From: Pedobacter chinensis
Lineage (GTDB): Bacteria; Bacteroidota; Bacteroidia; Sphingobacteriales; Sphingobacteriaceae
Direction of reading: 5' to 3'
Length of the DNA stretch: 64,000 bases
Assembly: GCF_003339865.1 (NCBI RefSeq)
Contig: NZ_QPKV01000002.1
Location: 682,001-746,000 of the forward strand
Part shown: positions 9,923-17,367 of the stretch, piece by piece
How the letters are laid out: each line of letters begins with the position of its first letter
Numbering within the stretch: the first letter of the stretch is position 1
Notes under the pieces: model-generated
Told to the model about the DNA's origin: nothing
Seen by the model: the letters and a program-made list of their open reading frames with translations, nothing else
Database searches by the model: none
Made by a program: the position numbers and the translations under genes

Positions 9923-10558
9923 TTACCTACCAATTTTTCTAATAAATCTCTTAATCTTCTCTGCATCTTTTACGCCAGGTTCTGTTTCAAATCTGCTGTT
10001 AATATCCAAAGCATATAAACGTTCATCATTAATTTCTTTTATCGCTGGTGCGTGTTCCAAATCAATACCTCCACTTAAAAAGTAAGGCTTGTTTAATGTG
10101 TATTTTTCCAAAATCTTCCAATCGAAAGTTTTCCCGGAACCACCATGAGCTTTGGTTTTAGTATCAAACAAAAAGTAATCAACAGCATCTTTGTAAGTGC
10201 TCAAAAGAGAGAAATCAAAATCTTCATCAATGCCAAAAGCTTTGATTACTTCTAAATCACTGAATTCTGATTTTAAATCCATACAATATTCGGGTAATTC
10301 CGTTCCATGTAACTGAACAGATTTTAATTGATATAGATTTATCTTTTTCTTAACAAGCACTAAATCTTCATCAACAAAAACCCCAACTGTTTTAATTTCC
10401 GATGGGATGTATTTAATCAATTCTGCAGAAACATCACTAATCAATCTTGGTGATTTTTCATAAAAGATGAAACCTAAATAATCTGGTTTTAATGCTGCTA
10501 CGGCTGCAATATTGGCTGCCAGTCGCATTCCGCAAACTTTAAGTTTTAATCCGTTCAT
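9923..10558 (-). CDS. trpF: Phosphoribosylanthranilate isomerase
   Basis: TrpF converts N-(5-phosphoribosyl)anthranilate to the 1-carboxyphenylamino-deoxyribulose phosphate (CdRP) used by TrpC. The (beta/alpha)8-barrel protein has 211 residues. The N-terminal KVCGM motif carries the catalytic Cys (C9), the catalytic Asp lies in the LFDTKTKAHGGSGKTFDW block, and the C-terminal phosphate-binding motif FLSGGI and the LDINSRFE segment are present. The start overlaps the trpD stop by one base (TAATG arrangement), so the two are translationally coupled. The enzyme is not fused to TrpC, and no trpC is present in the window. Confidence 0.95.
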   Translation of the reverse strand: MNGLKLKVCGMRLAANIAAVAALKPDYLGFIFYEKSPRLISDVSAELIKYIPSEIKTVGVFVDEDLVLVKKKINLYQLKSVQLHGTELPEYCMDLKSEFSDLEVIKAFGIDEDFDFSLLSTYKDAVDYFLFDTKTKAHGGSGKTFDWKILEKYTLNKPYFLSGGIDLEHAPAIKEINDERLYALDINSRFETEPGVKDAEKIKRFIRKIGR

Positions 10559-11544
10559 TAAGCAATTAATTTTTTAAAGCTATCCAATGCTTTTTTACTC
10601 GCCAACGATTCTTCAGCTTCATAATAACAATCTGCAAAAGAAAGCTGAGGTTTAATGGTTCTGATGGCCAGCGCAGAATTGCATAAAACCACATTGTTTT
10701 GTACATCAGTTGCCTCTCCGTTTAAAACATTCATAAATATTTTAGCAGATGATTCGACTGTATCTCCCCCCTTGATCTCATCTACAGAAACCTTTTCAAA
10801 ACCCATATCATTCAGGGTTAAAATGCTTTCACCTTTATTGTTAAAGGTTTTTACATCGCAGGTTAAAGAAATTTCATCATAACCTTCAAGCGCATGAACA
10901 ATGGTGTAATTTTTAGTGGTATCCTGATATAAATAATTGTATAAACGGGCCAGTTCCAGGCTGAAAACACCAACCATCTGGTATTTTGGCTGTGATGGAT
11001 TAACCATTGGACCTAACATATTGAAGAAAGTTTTTACGCCTAATTCTTTACGTATAGGTGCCACAATTTTCATTGCAGGATTAAACAAAGGAGCATGTAA
11101 AAAGCAAATGCCGGCTACATCCAGGTTTCGTTTTAAAACATCCTGATCGTTAGTAAAATCATAACCTAAATATTCCATCACATTTGATGAACCACAACCT
11201 GATGAAACGCCGTAATTACCATGTTTTGCTACCTGATACCCGGCTCCTGCCACCACAAAAGAGGAAAGCGTAGAAATATTGAATGTGTCCTTACCATCTC
11301 CTCCGGTACCGCATAAATCGATTAAATCATACCCGGCCAAATCTGCTTTGATACCTAAATCGAGCATTGCATCACGAAAACCCTGCAACTCATCAACAGT
11401 GATGTTGCGCATGGCATAAGCGGTAATAAATGCAGCAATCTGCGATGAATTAAATTCGCCTTTCGTAATCGAAATCAGGATATTTCTCGCCTCTTCCCTA
11501 CTGAAACTCTTATTTTCGAATAAATGATTTAATATTCTTTTCAT
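10558..11544 (-). CDS. trpD: Anthranilate phosphoribosyltransferase
   Basis: TrpD transfers the phosphoribosyl group of PRPP to anthranilate, the second step of tryptophan synthesis from chorismate. The PRPP/Mg site is the glycine-rich motif CGTGGDGKDTFNIS at about residues 78-91, followed by AKHGNYGVSSGCGSSN, as in the TrpD/thymidine phosphorylase fold. The length of 328 residues is normal and there is no glutamine amidotransferase fusion. It is the first structural gene after the trp leader (11720-11773) and attenuator, which is unusual because trpE and trpG would normally come first. It overlaps trpF by one base. Confidence 0.96.
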   Translation of the reverse strand: MKRILNHLFENKSFSREEARNILISITKGEFNSSQIAAFITAYAMRNITVDELQGFRDAMLDLGIKADLAGYDLIDLCGTGGDGKDTFNISTLSSFVVAGAGYQVAKHGNYGVSSGCGSSNVMEYLGYDFTNDQDVLKRNLDVAGICFLHAPLFNPAMKIVAPIRKELGVKTFFNMLGPMVNPSQPKYQMVGVFSLELARLYNYLYQDTTKNYTIVHALEGYDEISLTCDVKTFNNKGESILTLNDMGFEKVSVDEIKGGDTVESSAKIFMNVLNGEATDVQNNVVLCNSALAIRTIKPQLSFADCYYEAEESLASKKALDSFKKLIA

Positions 11545-11562
11545 GTTAATGTGTTCAATTCA

Positions 11563-11582
11563 GGTTCATGTTTCCATGAACC
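11563..11582 (-). other. Stem-loop between the trp attenuator and trpD
   Basis: GGTTCATG and CATGAACC form a perfect 8-bp stem with a four-base loop, just upstream of the trpD start. A weaker stem (GTCTC/GAGAC) lies at about 11597-11613. Both are downstream of the terminator on the minus strand, so they would only be transcribed on readthrough. A role in mRNA stability or translation of trpD is possible. Confidence 0.5.
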
Positions 11583-11643
11583 GGCTAATGTTTCTGTCTC
11601 GTTTCGTGAGACACGAACCGGAGCATTGTTTAAAAAATTGCAT

Positions 11644-11675
11644 AAAAAAAGGATTGCTTTTTGGGCAATCCTTTT
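11644..11675 (-). terminator. Trp attenuator terminator hairpin
   Basis: Read on the minus strand, an 11-bp stem (AAAAGGATTGC paired with GCAATCCTTTT, 11647-11657 with 11665-11675) with a seven-base loop is followed directly by seven T residues. This is a textbook intrinsic terminator. It lies 45 bases after the stop codon of the three-Trp leader peptide and about 100 bases before trpD, which is where the terminator of an attenuator should be. It could also serve as terminator of the upstream SDR gene. The alternative antiterminator fold was not computed. Confidence 0.85.
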
Positions 11676-11719
11676 CGTTTGTATAAAAATATTTTAAAAT
11701 ATATAACAATAGAATTTGC

Positions 11720-11773
11720 CTAACGAATTTCGTTATGCCACCACCAATTGTTATTTAAGTTTTTAGTCATCAT
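11720..11773 (-). CDS. trpL: Tryptophan operon leader peptide
   Basis: The small frame encodes MMTKNLNNNWWWHNEIR, 17 residues, with three consecutive TGG codons (11746-11738). A second ATG follows the first directly, so the peptide may be 16 residues. Three adjacent Trp codons, in a short frame followed by an intrinsic terminator and then trpD, are the hallmark of ribosome-mediated transcription attenuation: scarcity of charged tRNA-Trp stalls the ribosome at the WWW codons and favours readthrough. The codons after Trp (TAACGAA/TTCGTTA) form a short palindrome that may act as the pause hairpin. A Bacteroidota-type promoter lies immediately upstream. Confidence 0.88.
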   Translation of the reverse strand: MMTKNLNNNWWWHNEIR

Positions 11774-11785
11774 GTTTGTACAGAA

Positions 11786-11816
11786 CAAATATTGATATAC
11801 TTTTTTATAATTCCAA
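11786..11816 (-). promoter_or_regulatory. Putative promoter of the trp leader
   Basis: On the minus strand, TTG (11816-11814) is followed after 20 bases by AATATTTG (11793-11786), one base off the Bacteroidota -7 consensus TAnnTTTG. The implied start of transcription is only a few bases before the leader ATG, a very short 5' end that weakens the call slightly. Confidence 0.45.
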
Positions 11817-11866
11817 GATCTTTCTAAAAATAATGGCTTTTCTAAAGAAATCACTGTTCAATAGAT

Positions 11867-12685
11867 TTAAGCTTTAATCAATGGATTCTTTTCTTTAGCG
11901 AATAAATTAAAAACCTTTTTATCAACAAAAGCCGGAAACAATTTATTCATCCAAACGGCCAGTTTTCCCTGACCTGTCATAATCAGGGTACGTTTGCGTT
12001 TCTCTATACCATTAGCAATAATGCCTGCTACTTCTTCAGAAGTCATCATTTTACCCTCTTCCATGCTGGTTTCGCCATGAGCGGCACCATCTTTGGATAA
12101 TGCTGCTACACGAATATTTGAAGCTGTAAATCCAGGACAAGCGACCAATACATTTACATCCGTTTTAAGCAGCTCAGTACGTAATGATTCCATAAAACCG
12201 TTCATTGCAAATTTAGACGCCGAGTAACCGGTTCTTCCCGGTAAGCCCCTGTAACCGGCTATTGATGAAATTCCAACTATTGTTCCTTTGGTTTTTAAAA
12301 TTTCAGGCAAGGCGTATTTAGTACAATAAACCGTTCCCCAGAAATTTACATTCATCAGGTTCTTAAGTACCGATAAATCCAAATCATTGAATAAAGCCCG
12401 CATAGATAAACCAGCGTTATTAACCAGTATATCTATTTTATTAAAAGAAACCAGCGTTTGCTTAATAATCAATTCGCAATCTGTCTCTTTACTAACATCT
12501 GCCTGAACCGCAATTGCCCTAATGCCGTATTTCTTTTCCAAATCGGCCGTGATTTCGCATAACGTAACATATTGACGAGCCGCCAAAACCAGGTTTGCGC
12601 CTCGTTTAGCAAATTCTTCAGCGCAAGCTTTACCAATTCCGCTTGATGCGCCTGTGATGATGATTACTTTACCTTTTAAGTTCAT
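11867..12685 (-). CDS. SDR family NAD(P)-dependent oxidoreductase
   Basis: A classical short-chain dehydrogenase/reductase of 272 residues. The cofactor motif TGASSGIG is at residues 11-18, NNAG at 89-92, the catalytic Ser at about 141 and the YSASK pair at Y154/K158, so the enzyme should be active; the substrate cannot be told. The start at 12685 (MNLKGKVIII) is chosen because the glycine motif then sits at the usual place; an in-frame ATG 36 codons upstream would run into the preceding gene and adds unrelated sequence. It lies 46 bases after the GDPD-like gene on the same strand and immediately before the trp leader. Confidence 0.85.
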   Translation of the reverse strand: MNLKGKVIIITGASSGIGKACAEEFAKRGANLVLAARQYVTLCEITADLEKKYGIRAIAVQADVSKETDCELIIKQTLVSFNKIDILVNNAGLSMRALFNDLDLSVLKNLMNVNFWGTVYCTKYALPEILKTKGTIVGISSIAGYRGLPGRTGYSASKFAMNGFMESLRTELLKTDVNVLVACPGFTASNIRVAALSKDGAAHGETSMEEGKMMTSEEVAGIIANGIEKRKRTLIMTGQGKLAVWMNKLFPAFVDKKVFNLFAKEKNPLIKA

Positions 12686-12731
12686 TTTATAATATCGAGT
12701 AGTAAGTATCCAGTAGCAAGACCAGATACTA

Positions 12732-13469
12732 TTAGTTTGTTTTAAAATAGTTTGTTGCTGTGGCAACCTGATCTGTATTGATGATATCTGCACCTAAGCT
12801 GCAAAGTAACTCCCAGCAGGCCTCATAATCGGGTGCATTCCAAAATCTAAATGGTTTTCCTATTTGATGTGCATCATTGATTACTTTCTGCAATTTTTCT
12901 TTATCCTGATCAGAAATTTCGCCTACACCTTTCCATTTAGAGTAAGTGGCAAAATTATCGCTGATCATTACCACTTTATTTAAATCTTCTGATGGATACT
13001 GATGGTTGGGTAAACCATCAAAAAACAGTTCTTTGTATTGATGAAAAGTGGAATCTGCCGGCCGATTACCACTGATTACAACAGAAATCTTCATCCCATT
13101 TTTCTCAAAACTGTTCTTATACTTTTTCAAAGCCTTAAGCAATACAGGGTAAGTTAAATCAAAATTATCCTTAAAATCAATCATTAATTGAAAAGTATAA
13201 TATTTATCTTTTTTAGATAATGCCCGAATGGGTTTCAAATAAAGCTTCTCCAATGTATTTTTGCCTTTGATTTCTTTTCTGCTATGTGCCACAATTAAAG
13301 TGTGTTTTACTAAAAAGACATCTGCTTCTATAGAAAATGCTTTATTCTCAATAGCATCATAGAAAGGTTTTGGATGTGTATAATCGTTATGCGAATGAAT
13401 TTTAACCTGAGCCTGCACCATAAAGCTCAAAATCATTAACGAAAAGAAAACGACAATCCGCTTAGCCAT
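12732..13469 (-). CDS. Secreted PI-PLC/GDPD-fold protein (Aim6-like)
   Basis: A 245-residue protein with an N-terminal signal peptide (hydrophobic stretch to about residue 20, cleavage near VQAQ). The mature start reads HSHNDYTHPKPFYDAI, followed by SIEADVFL and LIVAHS; H25, H27, E48, D50 and H62 are in the positions of the metal-binding and catalytic residues of the PI-PLC/glycerophosphodiester phosphodiesterase superfamily, closest to the Aim6-like branch whose substrate is unknown. A phosphodiesterase in the periplasm is likely. Its start codon overlaps the recR stop by one base, so it is co-transcribed with recR. Confidence 0.75.
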   Translation of the reverse strand: MAKRIVVFFSLMILSFMVQAQVKIHSHNDYTHPKPFYDAIENKAFSIEADVFLVKHTLIVAHSRKEIKGKNTLEKLYLKPIRALSKKDKYYTFQLMIDFKDNFDLTYPVLLKALKKYKNSFEKNGMKISVVISGNRPADSTFHQYKELFFDGLPNHQYPSEDLNKVVMISDNFATYSKWKGVGEISDQDKEKLQKVINDAHQIGKPFRFWNAPDYEACWELLCSLGADIINTDQVATATNYFKTN

Positions 13470-14086
13470 TATTTCATCATTGCGTTTTCGTAAGGAACCC
13501 GGGTAATTATCGATCGGCCCAAAGTAATTTCATCGGTATACTCCAGTTCGCCACCAAAAGCAATTCCTCTTGCAATCGTGGTAATCGGGACATTAAATTC
13601 TTTCAATCTTTTGTAAAGATAGAAGAGTGTGGTATCGCCTTCCATATTTGGGCTCAAAGCCAGAATAACTTCCTTAATATCGCCAGCCGAAACGCGTTGA
13701 ACCAAACCATCAATATATAAATCTGTTGGCCCGATGCCATCCATTGGTGAAATTAAACCGCCTAAAACATGATAAACGCCAAAATATTGAGCAGTATTTT
13801 CAATTGCCATCACATCCCGCGTGTCTTCTACCACACAAATGGTTTCTTTGTCCCGTTTATGTGAGGTACAGATTTCACAAATGGTATGATCAGAAATGTT
13901 ATAGCAAATGTTGCAGTTTTTAATTTTCTGTTTTAACTTGATTAAAGTATTTCCAAACTGGTTTACCTCTTCTTGTTCCTTGTTTAAAAGGTGTAAAACC
14001 AATCTCAATGCAGTCTTCTGCCCAACACCAGGTAATTTAGAAAATTCGTTTACCGCATCTTCAAGCAGTTTGGATGAAAAATTCAT
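13469..14086 (-). CDS. recR: Recombination mediator RecR
   Basis: RecR, with RecO and RecF, loads RecA at gaps and helps repair stalled forks. With the start at 14086 the protein has 205 residues: N-terminal helix-hairpin-helix ([19 protein letters not shown]), a C4 zinc finger (C58, C61, C70, C73) and a Toprim domain ([12 protein letters not shown] and following), then the C-terminal TRVPYE region. An ATG nine codons upstream is less likely because the family normally starts a few residues before the SS/LLEDAV segment. The stop overlaps the next gene's ATG by one base (TAATG). Confidence 0.95.
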   Translation of the reverse strand: MNFSSKLLEDAVNEFSKLPGVGQKTALRLVLHLLNKEQEEVNQFGNTLIKLKQKIKNCNICYNISDHTICEICTSHKRDKETICVVEDTRDVMAIENTAQYFGVYHVLGGLISPMDGIGPTDLYIDGLVQRVSAGDIKEVILALSPNMEGDTTLFYLYKRLKEFNVPITTIARGIAFGGELEYTDEITLGRSIITRVPYENAMMK

Positions 14087-14110
14087 ATCGCAAAAATATG
14101 TAAAAATGTT

Positions 14111-14182
14111 CATTAGTCATTGGTTCAATTGTTCATTGGGTTAGGCGCCCAGACAAATGAACTATTGAACCAATGACTAATG
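14111..14182. repeat. Long palindromic element between recR and the symporter gene
   Basis: Perfect 19-base arms (CATTAGTCATTGGTTCAAT at 14111-14129 and its inverse at 14164-14182), a second inner pair GTTCATT/AATGAAC (14131-14137, 14156-14162) and a TGGG/CCCA core. Partial direct copies of the right arm continue to about 14200. It lies between divergent genes, so it is not a simple terminator. Confidence 0.8.
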
Positions 14183-14250
14183 AACTACTAACAAATGAAC
14201 TATTGACATTAGTAGGTAATTTCTTACATTTAGCAGCTTAAAATAAAACT

Positions 14251-15759
14251 ATGTCACCAACCATTCTATTATGTTTTTTAATCGGCTATTTTTTATTGCT
14301 GATCATTATCTCATTTGTTACCTCCAAAGAATCATCAGACAACTCTACTTTTTTCATTGCCAACCGAAACTCAAAATGGTATCTGGTTGCCTTCGGAATG
14401 ATTGGAACCGCGCTTTCCGGTGTAACATTTATCTCTGTTCCGGGAGAGGTTGGAGCACCGGCAGGAAATCAATTTCAATATTTTCAATTCGTTCTGGGTA
14501 ATGCAGTGGGGTTTATTATCATCGCGACTGTTTTATTGCCGTTGTATTACCGGATGAAATTAACATCCATATACAGTTACATTGAGCAACGTTTAGGTTA
14601 TTATAGCTACAAAACTGCTGCATCGATATTTTTATTAAGCCGTACGCTTGGTTCTGCAACGAGGCTTTATTTAGTTGTAATTGTTTTACAACGCTTCATA
14701 TTCGATAATTATGGTGTGCCTTTTTGGTTAACAGTGCTGATATCTTTGGCACTGATTTGGTCATATACTTTTAAAGGCGGATTAAAAACCATTATCATAA
14801 CCGATACACTTCAAACATTTTTCCTGGTGCTTTCGGTTTTCCTGACCATTTACTTCATTTGTAACAGCCTGAATTTCAATATTCCCGAAGCCTTTGAAAC
14901 TGTTAAAAACAGCAGTTACTCTAAAATATTCTTTTGGGATGATTTTTTGACCAATAAATTCAATTTCAGTAAACAGTTTATAGGGGGTATTTTTGTTACC
15001 ATTGCCATGACAGGGTTAGATCAGGATTTGATGCAAAAAAACCTGAGTATGAGCACCATCAAGGAAGCTCAAAAAAACATGTTTACTTTTACAGGAGTAT
15101 TTGTCATTTTAAACGTATTTTTCTTAAGTGTTGGTGCTCTGTTGTATATTTTTGCCGCAAAAAACGGCGTTGAAATTCCATTAGATCACATTACCTCAAA
15201 ACCACGAACTGATTTATTATTCCCTGAAATTGCTTTAAACAGCTTGGGGGCAATTCCGGCAATTATATTTATGCTGGGCTTAACCGCTGCAACATTTGCT
15301 ACTACCGATTCGGCTCTTACTGCATTAACCACTTCTTTTTGCGTAGACTTTTTAGGCATGAACAAAGCCGAAAATGTAAATGCTGCAGATGCTGTAAAAA
15401 AACGACACACTGTTCATGTGGCCTTCTCTATTTTAATGTTTTTGGTAATTATTGTAATCAATATACTTAATAGTTCATCCGTTGTAAGTTTAATTTTTAC
15501 CATTGCATCCTATACTTATGGGCCCCTTTTAGGTTTGTATAGTTTTGGATTGTTTGTAAAAAACCGTGGTTTGCATGACAAATTAGTGCCAATTGTTTGC
15601 ATTTTATCACCTTTTTTATGTTACTTGCTTTCATCGTATTCAACTGTTTTATTAGGTGGCTACGTTTTTAGTGTTGAACTGATTTTGATTAACGGTTTAA
15701 TCACATTTATTGGCTTGCTTTTCATCAGTAAAAAAACTGATGCGCAAACCAGATTTTAA
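14251..15759 (+). CDS. Sodium:solute symporter (SSS/SLC5 family)
   Basis: A 502-residue inner-membrane protein with about 13 transmembrane segments and the SSS-family pattern: an early unwound-helix region (GMIGTALSGVTFISVPGEVG), SRTLGSATRLYL in TM4, GLDQDLMQKNLS and a TTDSALTALTTSF segment corresponding to the sodium-binding TM8 (Ser/Thr pair). It uses the Na+ gradient to import a small solute, which cannot be specified from sequence. It is transcribed divergently from recR across a palindromic element and is followed after 18 bases by the LOG gene on the same strand. Confidence 0.85.
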   Translation: MSPTILLCFLIGYFLLLIIISFVTSKESSDNSTFFIANRNSKWYLVAFGMIGTALSGVTFISVPGEVGAPAGNQFQYFQFVLGNAVGFIIIATVLLPLYYRMKLTSIYSYIEQRLGYYSYKTAASIFLLSRTLGSATRLYLVVIVLQRFIFDNYGVPFWLTVLISLALIWSYTFKGGLKTIIITDTLQTFFLVLSVFLTIYFICNSLNFNIPEAFETVKNSSYSKIFFWDDFLTNKFNFSKQFIGGIFVTIAMTGLDQDLMQKNLSMSTIKEAQKNMFTFTGVFVILNVFFLSVGALLYIFAAKNGVEIPLDHITSKPRTDLLFPEIALNSLGAIPAIIFMLGLTAATFATTDSALTALTTSFCVDFLGMNKAENVNAADAVKKRHTVHVAFSILMFLVIIVINILNSSSVVSLIFTIASYTYGPLLGLYSFGLFVKNRGLHDKLVPIVCILSPFLCYLLSSYSTVLLGGYVFSVELILINGLITFIGLLFISKKTDAQTRF

Positions 15760-15777
15760 TATTAGAATACAGTATAT

Positions 15778-16485
15778 ATGACGAGTGAAGAAAAAATCAG
15801 AAGTGCTTTTGAAAACAAAGACTGGCAGGAAATTAAGGTAACTGATTCCTGGCAAATTTTTAAAATAATGGCCGAGTTTGTAGATGGTTTTGAAAAACTG
15901 GCGAAAATTGGTCCTTGTGTAACCATTTACGGTTCTGCCCGTACGGCACAAACGAACAGATATTATCAATTAGCAGAACAATGTGGCAAGCTTTTAACCG
16001 ATCGGGGTTACGGTGTAATTACCGGTGGCGGGCCAGGTATTATGGAAGCTGGTAACAAAGGTGCCCATACCAATGGAGGTAAATCTGTTGGTTTAAACAT
16101 CGAACTACCTTTCGAGCAGTTCCACAATAAATACATCGATCATAATAAATTATTAGAGTTTGATTATTTCTTTGTGCGCAAAGTGATGTTTATGAAATAT
16201 AGCCAGGGATTTGTGGTACTTCCTGGTGGTTTTGGCACCATGGATGAACTTTTTGAAGCTTTAACCCTTATTCAAACCGGTAAGATTGCCCGTTTCCCGA
16301 TTGTTTTGGTGGGCAGCGATTATTGGAGTGGATTAATTGACTGGATTAAAGGTACCATGTTACAGAAAGAACATAATATCCATGAGGAAGATTTGAACTT
16401 ATTCCGCCTTGTAGATACTGCTGAAGAGGCCGCAGAACATATTTTCAGATTCTATAATAAATATGTACTTAAACCGAACTTCTAA
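15778..16485 (+). CDS. LOG-family protein (TIGR00730-like nucleotide phosphoribohydrolase)
   Basis: A 235-residue Rossmann-fold protein of the LOG (Lonely Guy) family. Both signatures are present: GGGPGIMEAGNKGA at residues 83-96 and PGGFGTMDE at 149-157, the latter the phosphoribohydrolase active site. Family members release the base from nucleoside 5'-monophosphates, including cytokinin ribotides; the bacterial role is often nucleotide salvage or unknown. The N-terminal ~40 residues are an added helical segment seen in longer bacterial members. A terminator follows at 16540-16569. Confidence 0.88.
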   Translation: MTSEEKIRSAFENKDWQEIKVTDSWQIFKIMAEFVDGFEKLAKIGPCVTIYGSARTAQTNRYYQLAEQCGKLLTDRGYGVITGGGPGIMEAGNKGAHTNGGKSVGLNIELPFEQFHNKYIDHNKLLEFDYFFVRKVMFMKYSQGFVVLPGGFGTMDELFEALTLIQTGKIARFPIVLVGSDYWSGLIDWIKGTMLQKEHNIHEEDLNLFRLVDTAEEAAEHIFRFYNKYVLKPNF

Positions 16486-16539
16486 CGAGTATTCTCGAAT
16501 TTACTGGTTTAAGACATTAACATTGAAAAAAATAACACC

Positions 16540-16569
16540 AAAGTGCTTGTTTTCGCGGGCGCTTTTTTT
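16540..16569 (+). terminator. Intrinsic terminator after the LOG gene
   Basis: AAAGTGC (16540-16546) pairs with GCGCTTT (16559-16565, one G-U pair) around a 12-base loop and runs into seven T residues. Placed 55 bases after the stop codon. The rest of 16486-16778 shows nothing further that can be called. Confidence 0.75.
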
Positions 16570-16778
16570 GTGTCTTTATTTTTTGCTGTAACAACTGGCA
16601 AAAACCATCATCTAAAATATAACGTATTTCAAATGGTAAAATTCGTTGACTGAAAATAATCGATTTATATAAAATTTAACTGTTTTTTATAACATGTTTA
16701 TTTAAGATGCTTGTGTTGGTTATGGTATAAAATACAACAAGACATCACTAATTAATTTTTGATACACAACCTTCTGAA

Positions 16779-17273
16779 ATGGAGAAAATATTAAATTGGA
16801 GAAAAGGGTTATTTGATAGCAATTATCAGGTATTTGGAGATGGTTTTTTAAAATTTTCGCTGAATTTTAGTTCATTAAAAAATTCTGCCATTGCTACAAC
16901 GCAAGGTGGAATTTACCTTTTACGAAGTGAAGGATATAGCAACCCGGAAACTAAAATATTAAATAACCAGAATGAAGTTTTGGCCGTAATTCGATATGAT
17001 TGGTTAGCCATTAAAGCGAGGGTTATTTTCACATCAGGAGCCCAGTTTGATTGGAGCTTTCAAAATAGCTGGTTGAGCAGATGGTCATTAAATAATCGGG
17101 CGGATAAACAGATAATCTATAACTCATCTACCACGAGCGGACTTATTCACACCAATGTGAATGATGATATTTTAATATTTACAGGTTTATTTATTCGGGA
17201 ATATTATTCCAGAATTCTTTATGCTTTTGTATTCTTTGTGATCTTTTTATCGTTTGTCAGGAATATTTTTTAG
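16779..17273 (+). CDS. Hypothetical protein with C-terminal membrane anchor
   Basis: A 164-residue protein that I do not recognise. There is no signal peptide. The first ~130 residues are rich in alternating hydrophobic/polar strands with repeated turns (GGIYLLRSEGYSNPE, NNQNEVLAVIRYDW, SGAQFDWSFQNSWLSRWSL). This recalls the Tubby/LURP1-like beta-barrel pattern, but that is a guess from strand spacing only. The last ~22 residues (ILYAFVFFVIFLSFVRNIF) form one transmembrane helix at the extreme C-terminus, so it is probably tail-anchored in the inner membrane with the domain facing the cytoplasm. It stands alone, upstream of the tandem repeat array. Confidence 0.6.
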   Translation: MEKILNWRKGLFDSNYQVFGDGFLKFSLNFSSLKNSAIATTQGGIYLLRSEGYSNPETKILNNQNEVLAVIRYDWLAIKARVIFTSGAQFDWSFQNSWLSRWSLNNRADKQIIYNSSTTSGLIHTNVNDDILIFTGLFIREYYSRILYAFVFFVIFLSFVRNIF

Positions 17274-17367
17274 GGTTGGTACAAGAAAGAATTTCCCAAT
17301 CATTCTGATCTTCGGAGAAACAATAATCTCATTATCAAAACTTAAATTGAGTCATTTTTTTATCTCT

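Noticed and set aside
12686..12793. Upstream start for the SDR gene ending at 11867
   Set aside because: It overlaps the preceding gene and adds 36 residues unlike any SDR N-terminus; the glycine motif fits the start at 12685.
14111..14182. Intrinsic terminator
   Set aside because: It lies between the starts of divergent genes and has no T tract; classed as a palindromic repeat.
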